A model generated the notes under the pieces. That model saw only the letters and a list, made by a program, of their open reading frames with translations. It did no database searches and was not told the origin of the DNA. Made by a program: the position numbers and the translations under genes. DNA of 64,000 bases from an uncultured Collinsella sp. (GTDB lineage: Bacteria > Actinomycetota > Coriobacteriia > Coriobacteriales > Coriobacteriaceae), in assembly GCA_905209455.1 (NCBI GenBank), contig CAJLTA010000002.1, forward strand, positions 62,001 through 126,000, read 5' to 3'. How positions within the stretch are numbered: the stretch's first letter is position 1; the number at the start of each line of letters is the position of its first letter. Shown here in pieces: positions 39,875-50,928 of this stretch.

Positions 39875-40291
39875 TTACGCCTCGCGCTCGACCTCGCTCA
39901 CGCACTCGTTCTTGATGGTGCCGACGAGCGACTGCAGCGCATCGACCACGTGTGGGCGAATGTCTCCGCCAATGAGCACGAGCATGATGTCATCGCCCAC
40001 GGAAAGCTCGCCGTTTGCCAGCCACACGCGCACATAGCCGATGCCGGGCATCGCGCGCGTGGCCTCGATAGCAGCCTGCACCTTGCTGGCGTCGTAGCCG
40101 AACACCATACCGCCCACCTTGTGGCCCGGCGCCACGCCATCGGTCTCGACACCGCGCGCCTCGGACTTGGGCGTCGCGCGCACCACACCGTTATGCGTCA
40201 GATACATACCGCACGCAGGTGCCGACGAATCGGCCTTGGCCTCGCGCAGCCAAGCATCAACCGAAGGCATCGTTTTGCCATTCTCGAGCAT
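39875..40291 (-). CDS. MoaE-like protein (molybdopterin synthase large-subunit family)
   Basis: A 138-residue protein resembling a clostridial/actinobacterial branch of MoaE-type proteins. It begins PSVDAWLREAKADSS, then MYLTHNGVVRAT, and has a C-terminal core YVRVWLANGELSVGDDIMLVLIGGDIRPHVVDALQSLVGTIKNE. In true MoaE the segment reads HRxxAF...K....WK.E. Here the His-Arg is Asp-Ile-Arg-Pro-His, the first Lys (GTIKNE) is kept, and the second is lost (SEVE). No moaA, moaD or molybdoenzyme gene is nearby. Catalytic activity as molybdopterin synthase is therefore doubtful. ATG at 40291 preferred (GGAG 5 bases upstream); 40294 is also possible. Confidence 0.6.
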   Translation of the reverse strand: MLENGKTMPSVDAWLREAKADSSAPACGMYLTHNGVVRATPKSEARGVETDGVAPGHKVGGMVFGYDASKVQAAIEATRAMPGIGYVRVWLANGELSVGDDIMLVLIGGDIRPHVVDALQSLVGTIKNECVSEVEREA

Positions 40292-40358
40292 CATTTCTCC
40301 CTTACCGTCGTCGAGTAGCCAATTTGGAACGGGGCTTTTTTAGCTACTCTCGAACAAC

Positions 40359-41363
40359 TTATTCCTCGACCGGCGTGAGCACCATGACAGCACGCGTGTT
40401 GCTCAGCGATAACGAACGACAGGTCACAAGCGTTACGACCTTGGTTGCCGAAGCGGCACGATCGGTGGCATCGCTCGCCACGGCAGAGGCACCGTCAAGC
40501 ATCTCGGACAGGTAGTTCTTGAGCCCGTCGTCGCCCTCAAAATTGGGCGTGCGCGCCTTGGCATACGTGTCCTCGACAACTTTGGTCGCCAGTGGTCGCA
40601 GCTTATACGTAGCATCCCGTGTGATGTAATACACAAACTCAATGCTGTCGAACGTCGCCTGGTCGGTGGTGTCCGAAATCACATTGAACATCGATCCGTC
40701 GTTCATATGGTGGCCGTAAATCGTGGTCTGCTGGTCGACCATTCCCGGCGCGGTGTCATCACTATCTAAGAAAATGGCACCGGACGCGTTAGATGTACCG
40801 TCAAACAGCGTGTTGAGGTATTTGGAGTTGTTGTTGGTCTGCACCACGGGGTAGTTGATGTTGGTGCCGGGCGCGTAAATCCAACCCACAACCTCGGGAT
40901 TTGTCTGGGCAAGCGCATTAAAGTCGATAATTGGCACGCCACTGGCGTCCTTGTCGCTCACATATTGTTTTTCGATCTTTTGGTACGACTCGCTCGCCTG
41001 CTTGTAACCGATCTGCGCATTGATAAAGATGGCTGCAGCGGCAACGATTAGGCCGATGCCAATAATGATGAGCAAGATGGGGATAACGGAGCGGCGCTTT
41101 TTGCGCGGCGGCTCGGTATAGCTCGACGGAGCGGCGCCCGACTGTTTCGTAGAACGCGATTCTTTCTTGGCCGTATCATACGACGAAGGGCGATATGCAG
41201 CCGGCGTATCCTGGCGATGATGGGACATCGGCGTTACGGGACGCGGCGCGCGCGGCTGCTGAGGAGAGGATGTCCGACCCTGCTGTGCCGCACGGGCAGC
41301 ACCCGGCTTCGACGGATCGGGAATCTGAGAAGCCTTGAATCGTTTTCCCTGATAGTCGGACAT
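40359..41363 (-). CDS. srtB: Class B sortase
   Basis: Membrane-bound transpeptidase of 334 residues that cuts a sorting motif and links proteins to the wall or to each other. A long Pro/Gln/Ser-rich cytoplasmic N-terminus (about 90 residues) ends in a Lys/Arg cluster before the single membrane helix (about 92-115). The catalytic domain has the SrtB layout: EVVGWIYAPGTNINYPVVQ, His in TIYGHHMNDGSMF (about 218), Cys315 in TLVTCRS and Arg324 in SNTRAVM. No sortase substrate is next to it. The pilins at 60-64 kb are in the same window but would usually need a class C enzyme. ATG at 41363 with AGGAGA upstream. Confidence 0.9.
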   Translation of the reverse strand: MSDYQGKRFKASQIPDPSKPGAARAAQQGRTSSPQQPRAPRPVTPMSHHRQDTPAAYRPSSYDTAKKESRSTKQSGAAPSSYTEPPRKKRRSVIPILLIIIGIGLIVAAAAIFINAQIGYKQASESYQKIEKQYVSDKDASGVPIIDFNALAQTNPEVVGWIYAPGTNINYPVVQTNNNSKYLNTLFDGTSNASGAIFLDSDDTAPGMVDQQTTIYGHHMNDGSMFNVISDTTDQATFDSIEFVYYITRDATYKLRPLATKVVEDTYAKARTPNFEGDDGLKNYLSEMLDGASAVASDATDRAASATKVVTLVTCRSLSLSNTRAVMVLTPVEE

Positions 41364-41398
41364 GGCTCTCCTTATACTGCGGTGAAACGGCGGAACGC

Positions 41399-41863
41399 CT
41401 AGGCGTCGGCCATCTCCTGCTTCATCTTCTCGATAACCTTGCGGTACTCGGGGTCGCATGCGCCCAAGATCTGCGTGGCATAGATGGCGGCGTTCTTGGC
41501 GCCGTTGATGGCAACGCAGGCCACGGGTACGCCCGAAGGCATCTGCACCATCGACAGCAGCGAATCCATACCGCCCAGGTCACTCGTCTTCATAGGCACA
41601 CCGATAACCGGTAGCGGCGTAAAGGCAGCCACGACACCACCCAAGTGAGCGGCCTTGCCGGCGGCGGCGATAATCACTTTGATACCGCGATCGGCGGCAG
41701 TCGAGGCCCACTCGTGGACCTTCGCCGGCGTGCGGTGTGCGCTCGCAATGACAAGCTCATAGGGCACACCAAGCGCCTCGAGCTCGGCGGTGCAGCCTTC
41801 CATAACGCCCAGATCGGACTTGGAACCCATGATGATCCCGACAACCGGCTTTTGATCTGCCAT
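41399..41863 (-). CDS. purE: 5-(carboxyamino)imidazole ribonucleotide mutase
   Basis: Purine enzyme of 154 residues that moves the carboxyl group of N5-CAIR to give CAIR. The class I PurE motifs are GIIMGSKSDLGVM, IASAHRTP (active-site His), AAAGKAAHLGGVVAA, VIGVPMKTSDLGGMDSLLSMVQMPSGVPVACVAI and the C-terminal NAAIYATQIL. No purK follows in the window. Start: ATG at 41863 with AGGAGG 8 bases upstream. The gene lies 35 bases upstream of the sortase start on the same strand, so the two may be cotranscribed. Confidence 0.94.
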   Translation of the reverse strand: MADQKPVVGIIMGSKSDLGVMEGCTAELEALGVPYELVIASAHRTPAKVHEWASTAADRGIKVIIAAAGKAAHLGGVVAAFTPLPVIGVPMKTSDLGGMDSLLSMVQMPSGVPVACVAINGAKNAAIYATQILGACDPEYRKVIEKMKQEMADA

Positions 41864-41956
41864 AAACAAAGACCTCCTGTTGAGAGCGGTGACGCGGCGG
41901 ATCCGCGACCCTTAACTACTGAGAGTAGTATAGCTGCTCCCGTCCCTGCGGTCTGC

Positions 41957-42048
41957 GGGTGCCCCGCGGCGGTCTGGTGTTTTCATCTTCACTCCGGTTG
42001 CTTCGCAAAGTCGTTCAGATGAAAACACCAGACCGCCGCGGGGCACCC
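41957..42048. repeat. Long perfect hairpin with 32-base arms
   Basis: Arms 41957-41988 and 42017-42048 are perfect reverse complements (starting GGGTGCCCCGCGGCGG). The 28-base loop contains CTCCGGTTGC and AAAGTCGTTC, matching the loop of the hairpin at 42205-42295 in the opposite orientation. Confidence 0.9.
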
Positions 42049-42093
42049 TCGACCTACCGGGGGTTGCTATGACGTACGTTGGCTGAATTATTA

Positions 42094-42133
42094 GTGTGGG
42101 CCCTGCCGTTCGTTCGAACGGCAGGGCCCACAC
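42094..42133. terminator. Perfect 19-base hairpin, terminator-like
   Basis: GTGTGGGCCCTGCCGTTCG with its complement and a TT loop. Outer short arms GGCTGAAT/ATTCAGCC (42081-42088 and 42143-42150) enclose it. Only weak T-runs; may terminate carB transcripts. Confidence 0.6.
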
Positions 42134-42204
42134 TCATTTTCTATTCAGCCCTAGTCATCGCGCAAAGCCCCTTCGGCAGCACACGGTGCAGCCAAGTCAC
42201 CGCA

Positions 42205-42295
42205 GGCCGGGGCGGGAGGGGCCGAGTTTCCTCCTGAGCGACTCTGCTTGCAGCCGGAGCGAAAGGGGGAAATCTCGGCCCCTCCCGCCCCGGCC
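42205..42295. repeat. Hairpin with 22-base GC-rich arms and a loop shared with 41957-42048
   Basis: Arms 42205-42226 and 42274-42295 (GGCCGGGGCGGGAGGGGCCG and on) are perfect. The interior in reverse complement reads GCTCCGGCTGC, then AGAGTCGCTCAG, nearly the same as the loop of the 41957 hairpin. Confidence 0.85.
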
Positions 42296-42306
42296 GGCCA
42301 GGTCAA

Positions 42307-45621
<3,315 letters not shown>

Positions 45622-45622
45622 G

Positions 45623-47062
45623 TTAGTTCTCCTCGGTCTCGGTCGCGGCGGTCTCGGCGAAATTCCAGCCAGCCAGGCGGTCCTTCGCGGTGTCGATGTC
45701 CAGGTAGTTCTCCTCGCCGTCCATGAGTCGCGTAAAGGCGGTAAAGAGATAGTGGGCATCGGTGGGGCCAGGCGAGGCCTCGGGGTGATACTGGACCGAG
45801 AAGCACGGGGCGTCGAGCAGCTGGATGCCCTCGGCGGTGCCGTCGTTGAGGTTCACATGTGTTAGGCGAATGCGGCCAAAGCGCTCGTTCATCACGACCG
45901 GCGCGATGCCGCGGCGCACCCAGACGCGCAGGTCGCCGTCGGCCGCATGCTCGGTCTCGCCGCCGGAAAGCTCGGGGACAAGCTTGCCCAAGCTGGGAAA
46001 CAGCAGGCCAAAGCCATGGTTTTGCGCGGTGATCTCCACGCGACGGCTCACCAGGTTCATGACCGGCTGGTTGCCACCGCGGTGACCGAACTTAAGCTTT
46101 TCCATCTGGGCGCCGCAGGCCAGGCTGATCATCTGGTGACCAAGACAAATACCAAAGACCGGCACCTTGCCGATCAGCTGCTGCACCTGCTCGTAGGTCT
46201 CCACCACGGCATCGGGGTCGCCGGGGCCGTTGGACAAAAAGACGCCGTCGGGATTCATGTCGAGCACCTCACTCGCGGGCGTATCCCACGGCACGACGGT
46301 AAGGTCGCAGCCGGCGCGGACGAGGCCTTCCAGAATGCCGCGCTTGACGCCGCAGTCGTAGGCGACCACCTTGTGACGGGCAGGAGCGGCAGCCGCAAGT
46401 GCAAAGTCATGCGTGGCAGGCAGGTCGGCGGACACAAACTCGTGAGGCGCGGGGCAGCTCACGGTCTTGACCAAATTCTCGCCCACCAGCGTGGGCGCTG
46501 CGGCCAGACGCTCGGCAAGCTCGTCGACGTCGAAGATCTCGGTCGAGATAATGCCCATCTTAGAACCATTGTCGCGCAGATGGCGCACCAGGGCGCGGGT
46601 GTCGACACCTTCGATAGCGACGATGCCGTGAGCGCGCAGGTACTCCGGCACGCTGACGGCCGAGCGCCAGTTAGAAGGCGTGGCGCACATGTCGCGAACG
46701 ATCATGCCGCGCATGGCCGGAGCGCTCGCAGGGCGCACGGCGTCGCCGGGGAAGGCCGACTGGGCGTCGGTCTCGTCGATACCGTAGTTGCCGATCTGCG
46801 GATAGGTCATGGTTACGATTTGGCCGGCATAACTCGGGTCGGTCATGACCTCAAAGTAGCCCTCGAGCGAGGTGTTGAAGCAGACTTCGCCGGTCGCGGT
46901 GCCCTCGGCGCCGCATGCACGTCCATAAAATATGGTCCCATCCTCAAGATACAGGATGCAGGGACCGCAGGTGCCCTTGCTGGTTTTGGCCAGCATACGC
47001 TGGCAAAGCTCGCTGGGCGCGAAGGTGCGGGCGGCAGCGCCCGCGGTATGGTTGTTCGCCAT
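45623..47062 (-). CDS. carA: Carbamoyl-phosphate synthase small (glutaminase) subunit
   Basis: Class I glutamine amidotransferase subunit of 479 residues. It feeds ammonia to CarB. The N-terminal half shows LYLEDGTIFYGRACGAEG, GEVCFNTSLEGYFEVMTDPSYAGQIVTMTYPQIGNYG. The C-terminal half carries VVAYDCGVKRGILEGL, FLSNGPGDPDA, the nucleophile Cys in VFGICLGHQMISLA, and the His-Glu pair in FSVQYHPEASPGP. The protein is about 100 residues longer than E. coli CarA because of an N-terminal extension and a Cys/Pro-containing loop. Start: ATG at 47062 with GAAGGAGA upstream. Confidence 0.95.
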   Translation of the reverse strand: MANNHTAGAAARTFAPSELCQRMLAKTSKGTCGPCILYLEDGTIFYGRACGAEGTATGEVCFNTSLEGYFEVMTDPSYAGQIVTMTYPQIGNYGIDETDAQSAFPGDAVRPASAPAMRGMIVRDMCATPSNWRSAVSVPEYLRAHGIVAIEGVDTRALVRHLRDNGSKMGIISTEIFDVDELAERLAAAPTLVGENLVKTVSCPAPHEFVSADLPATHDFALAAAAPARHKVVAYDCGVKRGILEGLVRAGCDLTVVPWDTPASEVLDMNPDGVFLSNGPGDPDAVVETYEQVQQLIGKVPVFGICLGHQMISLACGAQMEKLKFGHRGGNQPVMNLVSRRVEITAQNHGFGLLFPSLGKLVPELSGGETEHAADGDLRVWVRRGIAPVVMNERFGRIRLTHVNLNDGTAEGIQLLDAPCFSVQYHPEASPGPTDAHYLFTAFTRLMDGEENYLDIDTAKDRLAGWNFAETAATETEEN

Positions 47063-47120
47063 AATTCTCCTTCCCGGTCTCACAGGACCGGCTTAAAGGT
47101 GTGTAGTTAGGCCTCGCGGT

Positions 47121-47126
47121 ATTGTA
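47121..47126 (-). promoter_or_regulatory. Candidate -10 (TACAAT) of carAB
   Basis: TACAAT (in TTACAATACC) on the minus strand, about 60 bases upstream of carA. A strongly AT-rich tract (47155-47215) lies upstream and could act as an UP-like element. No TTGACA. Confidence 0.45.
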
Positions 47127-47229
47127 ACCGCAAGCATGCCTCATGGCGTTAATTTCATCGAAATGTTTACGAAATGATAATTATGACTTTCTATGCATAA
47201 TGATTTTTTAATCCCCGTCCCAGAAAAAT

Positions 47230-47261
47230 CATCCCGCGGGGCTTGTGGCTCACGCGGGATG
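47230..47261 (-). terminator. Terminator of the gene at 47270
   Basis: CATCCCGCG / CGCGGGATG stem followed on the minus strand by ATTTTTCT, 9 bases behind the stop. Confidence 0.85.
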
Positions 47262-47269
47262 ATGGCGTC

Positions 47270-48235
47270 TTACTTTTTCTTGTCCTGTTCCAGCAGATCG
47301 GACGGTGAGCGATCGGGCTTGCCGCCGCGGAAAATCTCGCGGCCATGCAGACGATGCTCCAGGTCACGTTCGGCCTTTTCCTCGTCAATCTTGGTCTGGC
47401 TCACCACCGGGTCCTCAATCAACGACGACACCGAGTTCACCTGCTTCTGAATGCGCTCGGCGATGGTGTCATCCATACTCACGATGCGCATCTTCCAGTC
47501 GATATTCGTGGCGTTGGATGAGCTCTTGGTCCACACGAACGTCAGGATGGCGCTCTGGTGGCCCCGCGCGGGGAACATGCCAAAGAAGGAATCGTGCTGA
47601 ATGTTGCTATCCTCGTCGATATAGGCGTGAACGTTATACACCACGCGGTCAATCTTATCGTTGAGCAGCGCGTTGGTCGCAAGCGCCGCGGCCTGAATCT
47701 GCCCGTTGGACAGCAGTTCGAGCTCGTTGGCAGACGATGTGTCCAACACCGTCACCTCGACCGTGCCCGTACGCTCATCGGCTTCATCGACGGTAAAGTC
47801 GAGCGGGAACTGAGTAAAGCCGTTGCCCCACTCAAGGCCGCCCTTCAGCGCCGTCGAAACGGTATCGACTGAAACGCTCTCGGACAGGTTGGCGGTATTC
47901 AGACGGCGCATCACGCCGTAGCCGATCTGCATGCCCACGATCAGCACCAAAATACCGATGACCACGGCCGTCGCGGTCTTCGTAATGGTATGGCTCACCT
48001 GCGAGCCCGAAGGATCGTCCTCGGACAGCGGGTCGATATGTTTTGCCTGGCTCGCGCGGTCCTCGCTGCGCAGCTGCGCTAGTGCCGCTTTGTCACCGCG
48101 CTTGGCCGCTGCCTCCTTCTCGCGCATGCGCTCGGTGCGCTTTTTGGCAAGCGTGGGATCCAAGACACCGGATGCATCGATTTCGGAGAATAACTCCGTC
48201 ACTTCTTCCGGAGTCAAAGGGTTCTTGTCAGCCAT
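47270..48235 (-). CDS. Single-pass membrane protein of unknown function
   Basis: I do not recognise this 321-residue protein. Residues 1-80 are hydrophilic and highly charged (a KKRTERMREKEAAAKRGDKAA-like helix, cytoplasmic). One membrane helix follows (about 86-108, ATAVVIGILVLIVGMQIGYGV). The outer domain of about 200 residues is alpha/beta with conserved-looking elements (GGLEWGNGFTQFPLDFTVDEAD, RVVYNVHAYIDEDSNIQ, SAILTFVWTK). The tail is charged and ends in Lys residues. The topology resembles a cell-envelope sensor or wall-associated protein. It is 19 bases downstream of the ABC exporter gene and may be cotranscribed with it. Start: ATG with AGGAAG upstream. Confidence 0.6.
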   Translation of the reverse strand: MADKNPLTPEEVTELFSEIDASGVLDPTLAKKRTERMREKEAAAKRGDKAALAQLRSEDRASQAKHIDPLSEDDPSGSQVSHTITKTATAVVIGILVLIVGMQIGYGVMRRLNTANLSESVSVDTVSTALKGGLEWGNGFTQFPLDFTVDEADERTGTVEVTVLDTSSANELELLSNGQIQAAALATNALLNDKIDRVVYNVHAYIDEDSNIQHDSFFGMFPARGHQSAILTFVWTKSSSNATNIDWKMRIVSMDDTIAERIQKQVNSVSSLIEDPVVSQTKIDEEKAERDLEHRLHGREIFRGGKPDRSPSDLLEQDKKK

Positions 48236-48254
48236 AAACTTCCTGTCATATCAA

Positions 48255-50027
48255 TCAGTCGAGCTCGTGCGCACGCGCACCTTCGAACTGCATTCGATAG
48301 TAACGGGCATAGGTGCCGCCACGGGCGAGAAGCTCCTCGTGCGTGCCACGTTCCACAACGCGACCATGCTCAACGGTCGCAATCTCGTCAGCATGCTTAA
48401 TGGTCGAAAGGCGGTGGGCGATGATGATTGTGGTACGGCCGCGCGCCAGCTCTTCGAGCGACTCCTGGACCGCCTCCTCGCTCTCGTTATCCAAAGCACT
48501 CGTCGCCTCGTCCAAAATCAGGATCTTGGGGTTCTTGAGAAACACGCGCGCGATGGCAACGCGCTGCTTCTGTCCGCCCGAAAGACGGCTGCCGCGCTCG
48601 CCCACCACGGTGTCGTAGCCCTGTGGAAGCGACTCGATAAAGGCATCGATGTTGGCGCGACGGGCGGCCTCGGCGATCTCTTCTGCCGTAGCACCCGGCT
48701 TGCCGTAGGCGATGTTCTCGCCGATCGTACCGTCAAATAGATAGACATCCTGCTGCACCAGGCCGATGGCACGGCGCAGGCTCTGCTGCGTCACATCGCG
48801 CACGTCTTGGCCGTCGATGCTAATGGATCCGGCAGCCACGTCATAAAAGCGCGGCAGCAGCGAACAGGTCGTGGACTTGCCACCGCCCGAAGGGCCAACC
48901 AAAGCGATGGTCTGCCCGGGCTTGATGGACAGGTCCATATGGTCGATAACGGGACGCTCGTCGGCATCGCCCTCGCCCAGCTCAACATCCTCGTAGTTAA
49001 AGCACACGTCGTGATACTCCACGGCTCCGGCAGTCACCTGCAGATCCGTGGCGCCCGGCTTGTCCTGGATATCCGGCGCGGTCGAGAGCACCTCGTCCAT
49101 ACGCTTAAAGCCGGCAATAGCCTTCTGATACGTTTCGGCCGAATTGACGAGTGTCTCGAGCGGCGTGCAGAACAGCGAAATATAGAGTGCAAAGGTCGCC
49201 ATATCGACCGCCTGCAGCTGTCCCTGGGCGACCAGCCAGCCGCCCAGCAGCACCACGATCACATAGAGCACACCCGAGAGCAGGCCATACGTCGCGGTAT
49301 AGACGCCCATGGCGTGATACATGTTCTCCTTGGACGAAAGATAGCGATTGTTGGAGGCGCGGAACTTGAAGCGTTCGGTCTCCTCATTGGCAAAGCTCTT
49401 GACCACGCGCATGCCCGCCAGCGAATCCTGCAGCTGCGCATTGATGCCGCTGATTTTTTTGCGGTTGTCGCTAAAGACCTCGCGCATGCGCATGTTCTGC
49501 CAAAACATGATGACCGCAAACGCCGCCGTCACCACGGCCATGGCGAGCGCCAGCACCGGGGCGATGGTAAAGAGAATCACAAACGAGCCGATAATCTCGA
49601 TGCCGCAGATGATGATCCACTCGGGCACGTGGTGCGCCGCCTCGCAGATATCGAACAGGTCGTTGACCACGCGGCTCATCATGTCGCCCGAGCTGTTGCG
49701 GTCGAAGTACGCAAAGCTAAAGCGCTCATACTGGTCGAACAGGTCCTCGCGCATCTTGGACTCCATGCGCGCGCCCATCACGTGACCCCAATAGCTCACA
49801 AAGTAGCGGCAGGCGCAGCGGATGGCATACATCAGCACCAAGCCCACCGCGATCATACCGAGCGCCTGCATAATAGCAGCCTGACCCTGAGTAAACAGCC
49901 CACCGGTCAGATTGCGCAGAATGATGGGAAACGCAAGGTCAATGGCGGCAAGCACCAGAGCGCAAACAGTATCAGCAACAAAAAGCCCCATCTGGGGCTT
50001 GTAATACGAAAGAAACCTCTTAAACAT
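48255..50027 (-). CDS. ABC exporter half-transporter (fused permease-ATPase, MdlB/MsbA type)
   Basis: Type IV ABC exporter of 590 residues that should act as a homodimer. Six membrane helices lie in residues 1-330 (FVADTVCALVLAAIDLAFP, then ALGMIAVGLVLMYAIRCACRY). The ATPase has GPSGGGKSTTCSLLPRFYD, VQQDVYLFDGTIGENIAYG, RLSGGQKQRVAIARVFL, ILILDEATSALDNESE and IIAHRLSTIKHADEI. All motifs are intact. The start is uncertain: the ATG at 50027 (MFKRFLSYYKP, family-like; GGTGAT upstream) is used. An in-frame ATG at 50126 behind a strong AGGAGGG would add 33 basic residues. The substrate is unknown. Confidence 0.9.
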   Translation of the reverse strand: MFKRFLSYYKPQMGLFVADTVCALVLAAIDLAFPIILRNLTGGLFTQGQAAIMQALGMIAVGLVLMYAIRCACRYFVSYWGHVMGARMESKMREDLFDQYERFSFAYFDRNSSGDMMSRVVNDLFDICEAAHHVPEWIIICGIEIIGSFVILFTIAPVLALAMAVVTAAFAVIMFWQNMRMREVFSDNRKKISGINAQLQDSLAGMRVVKSFANEETERFKFRASNNRYLSSKENMYHAMGVYTATYGLLSGVLYVIVVLLGGWLVAQGQLQAVDMATFALYISLFCTPLETLVNSAETYQKAIAGFKRMDEVLSTAPDIQDKPGATDLQVTAGAVEYHDVCFNYEDVELGEGDADERPVIDHMDLSIKPGQTIALVGPSGGGKSTTCSLLPRFYDVAAGSISIDGQDVRDVTQQSLRRAIGLVQQDVYLFDGTIGENIAYGKPGATAEEIAEAARRANIDAFIESLPQGYDTVVGERGSRLSGGQKQRVAIARVFLKNPKILILDEATSALDNESEEAVQESLEELARGRTTIIIAHRLSTIKHADEIATVEHGRVVERGTHEELLARGGTYARYYRMQFEGARAHELD

Positions 50028-50074
50028 AATCACCTTACGCGGTTTTACCAAACCGCGTTTCGTCTCGACGCTGC

Positions 50075-50172
50075 AAGTGCTCCATTTGGACAATCTGGCC
50101 TTCAATCGTCGGTCGCGTATATCCATACGCTTCCCTCCTCTTTTAGGCCACCTTGTCTCAAATGGAGCACTT
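50075..50172. repeat. Fold-back sequence across the ABC exporter upstream region
   Basis: Arms AAGTGCTCCATTTG at 50075-50088 and complement at 50159-50172 (perfect 14) enclose 70 bases that contain the AGGAGGG-ATG of the longer exporter start. Confidence 0.7.
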
Positions 50173-50211
50173 TCGCTGACTTACACAAACCTGCGGGATC
50201 ATCCCCGCTCG

Positions 50212-50907
50212 TTAAAGCTCCGCTCCGCCTAGTCGGTGCGCGATGCTATCGCAGGCCAAGGCGCCTACGACGGTCTTGGCGTCTTCGATCTTGCCGTCGA
50301 GCACGGCGTCGATCAGCTCGTGCAGCGGCACCAGGTCCACGTTGACAAACTCGTCATCATCGGGGTTGGGCGCGTCGAACTCGAGCTTGGTGGCCAGGTA
50401 GATATGAATGATCTCATCGCAAAAACCGCAGGACGTGACAATCGACGTCAAAAAGCGAATACGACCAGCCCTAAAGCCCGTCTCCTCATGCAGTTCGCGC
50501 TTGGCGCAATCGAGCGGGTCCTCGCCTGGATCGAGCTTGCCGGCGGGAATCTCGACCGTCACGCGGTCGATGGCGGTGCGGTACTGACGCACCAGTATGA
50601 TCTTGCCGCTCTCGGTCAGTGCTACAACGGCCGCCGCACCCGGATGGCGAACGATATCGCGGGCGCTGCGGTGACCGTTGGGCAGCTCAACCTCAAGACG
50701 GTGGACGTCGAGGATCTTGCCCTTCCAGGCGCACTCCTCCGAAAGAATCTTCTCGTGCAGCTCGGTATCGTGCGGGTCGTCGTCGCCCAGCACCAGCGCC
50801 GGCTCGTCAGCGACCTCGCCACCAGGCTCGCCCTCGGCGTGCCCATACATGCGGCTGTCCTCTTCGACGATCTGCGCGTCCACGAGCTCTTCGTTCTTCT
50901 CGTCCAT
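50212..50907 (-). CDS. Nudix hydrolase, ADP-ribose pyrophosphatase type
   Basis: Hydrolase of 231 residues. The Nudix box is complete (GKLDPGEDPLDCAKRELHEE then TGF). Upstream are VVALTESGKIILVRQYR and VTVEIPAGK, the ADP-ribose pyrophosphatase pattern. Downstream is GFCDEIIHIYLATKL. An acidic, probably disordered N-terminus of about 50 residues (DAQIVEEDSRMYGHAEGEPG) precedes the domain. It likely clears ADP-ribose, which would fit with the sirtuin in the window, but substrate choice is inferred only from the family. The ATG at 50907 is used; one at 50916 sits too close to the AGAGGA site. It follows purD by 21 bases on the same strand. Confidence 0.85.
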   Translation of the reverse strand: MDEKNEELVDAQIVEEDSRMYGHAEGEPGGEVADEPALVLGDDDPHDTELHEKILSEECAWKGKILDVHRLEVELPNGHRSARDIVRHPGAAAVVALTESGKIILVRQYRTAIDRVTVEIPAGKLDPGEDPLDCAKRELHEETGFRAGRIRFLTSIVTSCGFCDEIIHIYLATKLEFDAPNPDDDEFVNVDLVPLHELIDAVLDGKIEDAKTVVGALACDSIAHRLGGAEL

Positions 50908-50928
50908 CCGTCTCATTCCTCTCGGATT

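Larger units (their letters stand above)
41864..42306. other. Intergenic region with three large hairpins
   Basis: No gene. It separates carB (upstream on the minus strand) from purE. It contains fold-back sequences 41957-42048, 42094-42133 and 42205-42295 and probably the purE promoter, which I could not resolve. Confidence 0.8.
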
